DNA of 8,457 bases from Opitutaceae bacterium (GTDB taxonomy: Bacteria > Verrucomicrobiota > Verrucomicrobiia > Opitutales > Opitutaceae), in NCBI GenBank assembly GCA_031254955.1, contig JAIRTK010000107.1:1-8457 (forward strand), given 5' to 3'. Position numbers and translations under genes: made by a program. Position 1 is the stretch's first letter. The number at the start of each line of letters is the position of its first letter. Positions 7,755 to 8,457 of this stretch are shown here, piece by piece. Under the pieces are notes generated by a model. It was not told the origin of the DNA, did not search any database, and was given only the letters and a program-made list of their open reading frames with translations.

Positions 7755-7904
7755 GGAGGCAGGTAGGCCTCTCCGAGGCCTCCGCGACAACGCCGCGATT
7801 TCCCCAAGACGCCCCGATTTCCCAAAGGTGCCGCGATTTCCCCATGAAATATCAAACCGCCTTCTCCACTTCGACGGAGGCCCCGGAGAGGCCTCCCTGC
7901 CTCC
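7755..7904. repeat. 150-bp REPIN/MITE-like element with 30-bp inverted arms
   Basis: The left arm (7755-7784) and right arm (7875-7904) are inverted copies matching at 28 of 30 positions. Each arm also folds on itself: AGGCCT-ctccg-AGGCCT in the left (7765-7781) and AGGCCC-cggag-AGGCCT in the right (7878-7894). Between them lie three 19-bp tandem repeats. No target-site duplication is evident at the outer ends and there is no transposase frame inside. The form fits a non-autonomous palindromic element such as a REPIN; this is inference from structure. Confidence 0.65.
7790..7846. repeat. Three 19-bp tandem repeats inside the inverted-arm element
   Basis: Units start at 7790, 7809 and 7828: acgccgcgatttccccaag, acgccccgatttcccaaag and gtgccgcgatttccccatg. 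They share the core gatttccc and differ at a few positions. They sit between the two inverted arms. Iterons for protein binding are a possibility, but nothing else in the window (no rep gene, no origin features) supports a replication role. Confidence 0.75.
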
Positions 7905-7962
7905 TCTGCAGGTTCCCCGCTCTTTACGATGAGACAGCAAAGCCCGGAGGGGCGGCAGGTGC

Positions 7963-7983
7963 GGCCTGACACAAGGTCAGGCC
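7963..7983. repeat. Perfect 8-bp hairpin in the repeat mosaic
   Basis: ggcctgac (7963-7970) pairs with gtcaggcc (7976-7983) around the 5-base loop acaag. It lies directly after the first copy of the 18-bp word. There is no T-run beyond it, so it is listed as a repeat and not a terminator. Confidence 0.65.
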
Positions 7984-8047
7984 CTACGGGTGTGCGGGTG
8001 CAATGGCGGCTCGCATTTCCAGCCCCGGAGGGGCGACAAGCCCTTAG

Positions 8048-8080
8048 CCGTGGGTGACGAGCGCAGCGAGGAACCCACGG
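8048..8080. repeat. Perfect 8-bp stem with 17-base loop in the repeat mosaic
   Basis: ccgtgggt (8048-8055) pairs with acccacgg (8073-8080). The loop is gacgagcgcagcgagga. A second small stem follows, tgggtt (8088-8093) with aaccca (8096-8101). Both lie between the second and third copies of the 18-bp word and look like parts of the same dispersed repeat. Confidence 0.65.
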
Positions 8081-8101
8081 TTTGCGGTGGGTTTGAACCC
8101 A

Positions 8102-8179
8102 AGCCCTGAAGGGGCGGCAGCATGGGATGCGGCGAGGGGCAAACAAGCAGGCGGACGCCGCTGCCGCCCCTCCGGGGCT
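8102..8179. repeat. Inverted pair of the 18-bp word forming a 78-bp palindromic element
   Basis: 8102-8121 and 8160-8179 are inverted copies with 18 of 20 matches, one difference giving a G-U pair in RNA. The 38-base interior has no reading frame or recognised motif. The arrangement is again a pair of short palindromes in inverted orientation, as in the element at 7755-7904 but with different sequence. Confidence 0.65.
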
Positions 8180-8401
8180 GATACGCCAACCGCTGCCTCC
8201 GCTCCACGGACGCGCGTTGTAAAATCCATTCAAAATAGCGAGGAACCAGAAAAGTAAACAGGAGTGAACCCTAAGCGCCCTTGGTTGTTCTGCGTTCTCT
8301 TCGTTGCCTGCGTTCTCTGAAGGCAAGCCAAAGGGGCTAGGGGGAGTATTGTTGATTTTTTGAGTTGAATCACTCTGCATCTGTTCGCCAAGTTTCTTCA
8401 C
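8180..8401. other. Gene-free stretch with a short direct repeat
   Basis: ctgcgttctct occurs at 8290-8300 and 8308-8318, 18 bp apart. ttgcct (8304-8309) can pair with aggcaa (8321-8326). The rest turns AT-richer from about 8345, as expected near the promoter of a rightward gene. I found no clear promoter hexamers, tRNA or coding frame here. Confidence 0.45.
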
Positions 8402-8457
8402 ATGAATCAGTTTTCATCCCTCAAGCTCTTAACACGCAGCAAACCCAAAAAACGTCA
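8402..8457 (+). CDS. Possible start of an unidentified gene, cut by the window edge
   Basis: An ATG at 8402 opens a frame of 18 complete codons, MNQFSSLKLLTRSKPKKR, that is still open at the last base. The segment is basic and ends in Lys-Pro-Lys-Lys-Arg. Such a short basic leader can precede a prepilin-type cleavage site or a signal peptide, but the decisive residues would lie beyond the window. No Shine-Dalgarno sequence is visible upstream, which is not unusual for the other genes here. It could equally be a chance frame. Confidence 0.3.
   Translation, partial: MNQFSSLKLLTRSKPKKR

Larger units (their letters stand above)
7941..8179. repeat. Mosaic of four copies of an 18-bp GC-rich word
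   Basis: The word agccccggaggggcggca, itself partly palindromic, occurs in close variants at 7941-7957 (one C shorter), 8021-8038 and 8102-8119 on the plus strand, and exactly at 8162-8179 on the minus strand. The intervals hold other hairpins. No reading frame in this stretch looks like a real protein. It is best described as a nest of dispersed intergenic repeats. Confidence 0.7.

Noticed and set aside
7790..7846. Replication origin iterons
   Set aside because: No DnaA boxes, AT-rich unwinding region or rep gene can be seen nearby.
7755..7904. CRISPR array
   Set aside because: The 19-bp units are directly adjacent with no spacers, and no cas gene is present.
6655..7932. 425-codon plus-strand frame opposite the hydrolase
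   Set aside because: The minus strand has clear MBL motifs over this stretch, while this frame gives Arg/Pro/His-rich sequence and runs on into repeats.
7662..7940. 92-codon minus-strand frame over the inverted-arm element
   Set aside because: It exists because the 19-bp repeats and arms happen to lack stops; no start signal or domain supports it.
7709..8401. 230-codon minus-strand frame across the repeat region
   Set aside because: It is made largely of translated palindromic repeats, has no recognisable fold and shares its stretch with several equally long frames.
8180..8457. tRNA or small RNA gene
   Set aside because: I looked for a cloverleaf and a GTTCGA T-loop and found neither; the only hairpin is a weak 6-bp stem.

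Overview
The window is GC-rich DNA with a strong preference for C or G in third codon positions. It holds two complete genes that converge on each other, a long gene-free stretch full of palindromic repeats, and possibly the first codons of a third gene at the right edge. The giant alpha-2-macroglobulin is of the type seen in Bacteroidota and Verrucomicrobiota. Shine-Dalgarno sequences are weak or absent. Together with the dispersed GC-rich palindromes this suggests a verrucomicrobial genome, perhaps Opitutaceae. That assignment is inference from gene style, not from a database search.

Layout. Positions 45-6635 (+) encode a 2196-residue secreted alpha-2-macroglobulin (A2M) family protein. It has a Sec signal peptide, an N-terminal helical region, a carboxypeptidase-regulatory-like beta domain, an MG2 domain, a bait-like variable segment, the A2M domain, a thioester domain with an intact Cys-Ser-Glu-Gln motif, and a C-terminal macroglobulin domain. 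A 20-bp imperfect inverted repeat built of 7-bp units (6652-6705) lies between it and the convergent gene and probably terminates both. Positions 6706-7485 (-) encode a 259-residue metallo-beta-lactamase-fold hydrolase of the PhnP-like group with all expected metal ligands.

From 7486 to about 8400 I see no convincing gene. The stretch holds a 150-bp element made of two 30-bp inverted arms around three 19-bp tandem repeats (7755-7904). It is followed by a mosaic of short palindromes, including four copies of an 18-bp agccccggaggggcggca-type word (7941-8179). An ATG at 8402 opens a frame that runs off the window.

The most striking observation is that palindromic repeats also lie inside the A2M gene, in frame. 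Sites near residues 263-278 and 1931-1966 share one composite layout: a 15-bp periodic TGGCACG repeat, then a hairpin with a compensatory base change between copies. Two further perfect 8-bp hairpins follow at the second site. This resembles protein-coding palindromic elements known from other bacteria, and it falls in linkers between predicted domains. The two genes show no obvious functional link: the A2M is expected to act as a periplasmic protease trap, and the hydrolase is cytoplasmic.
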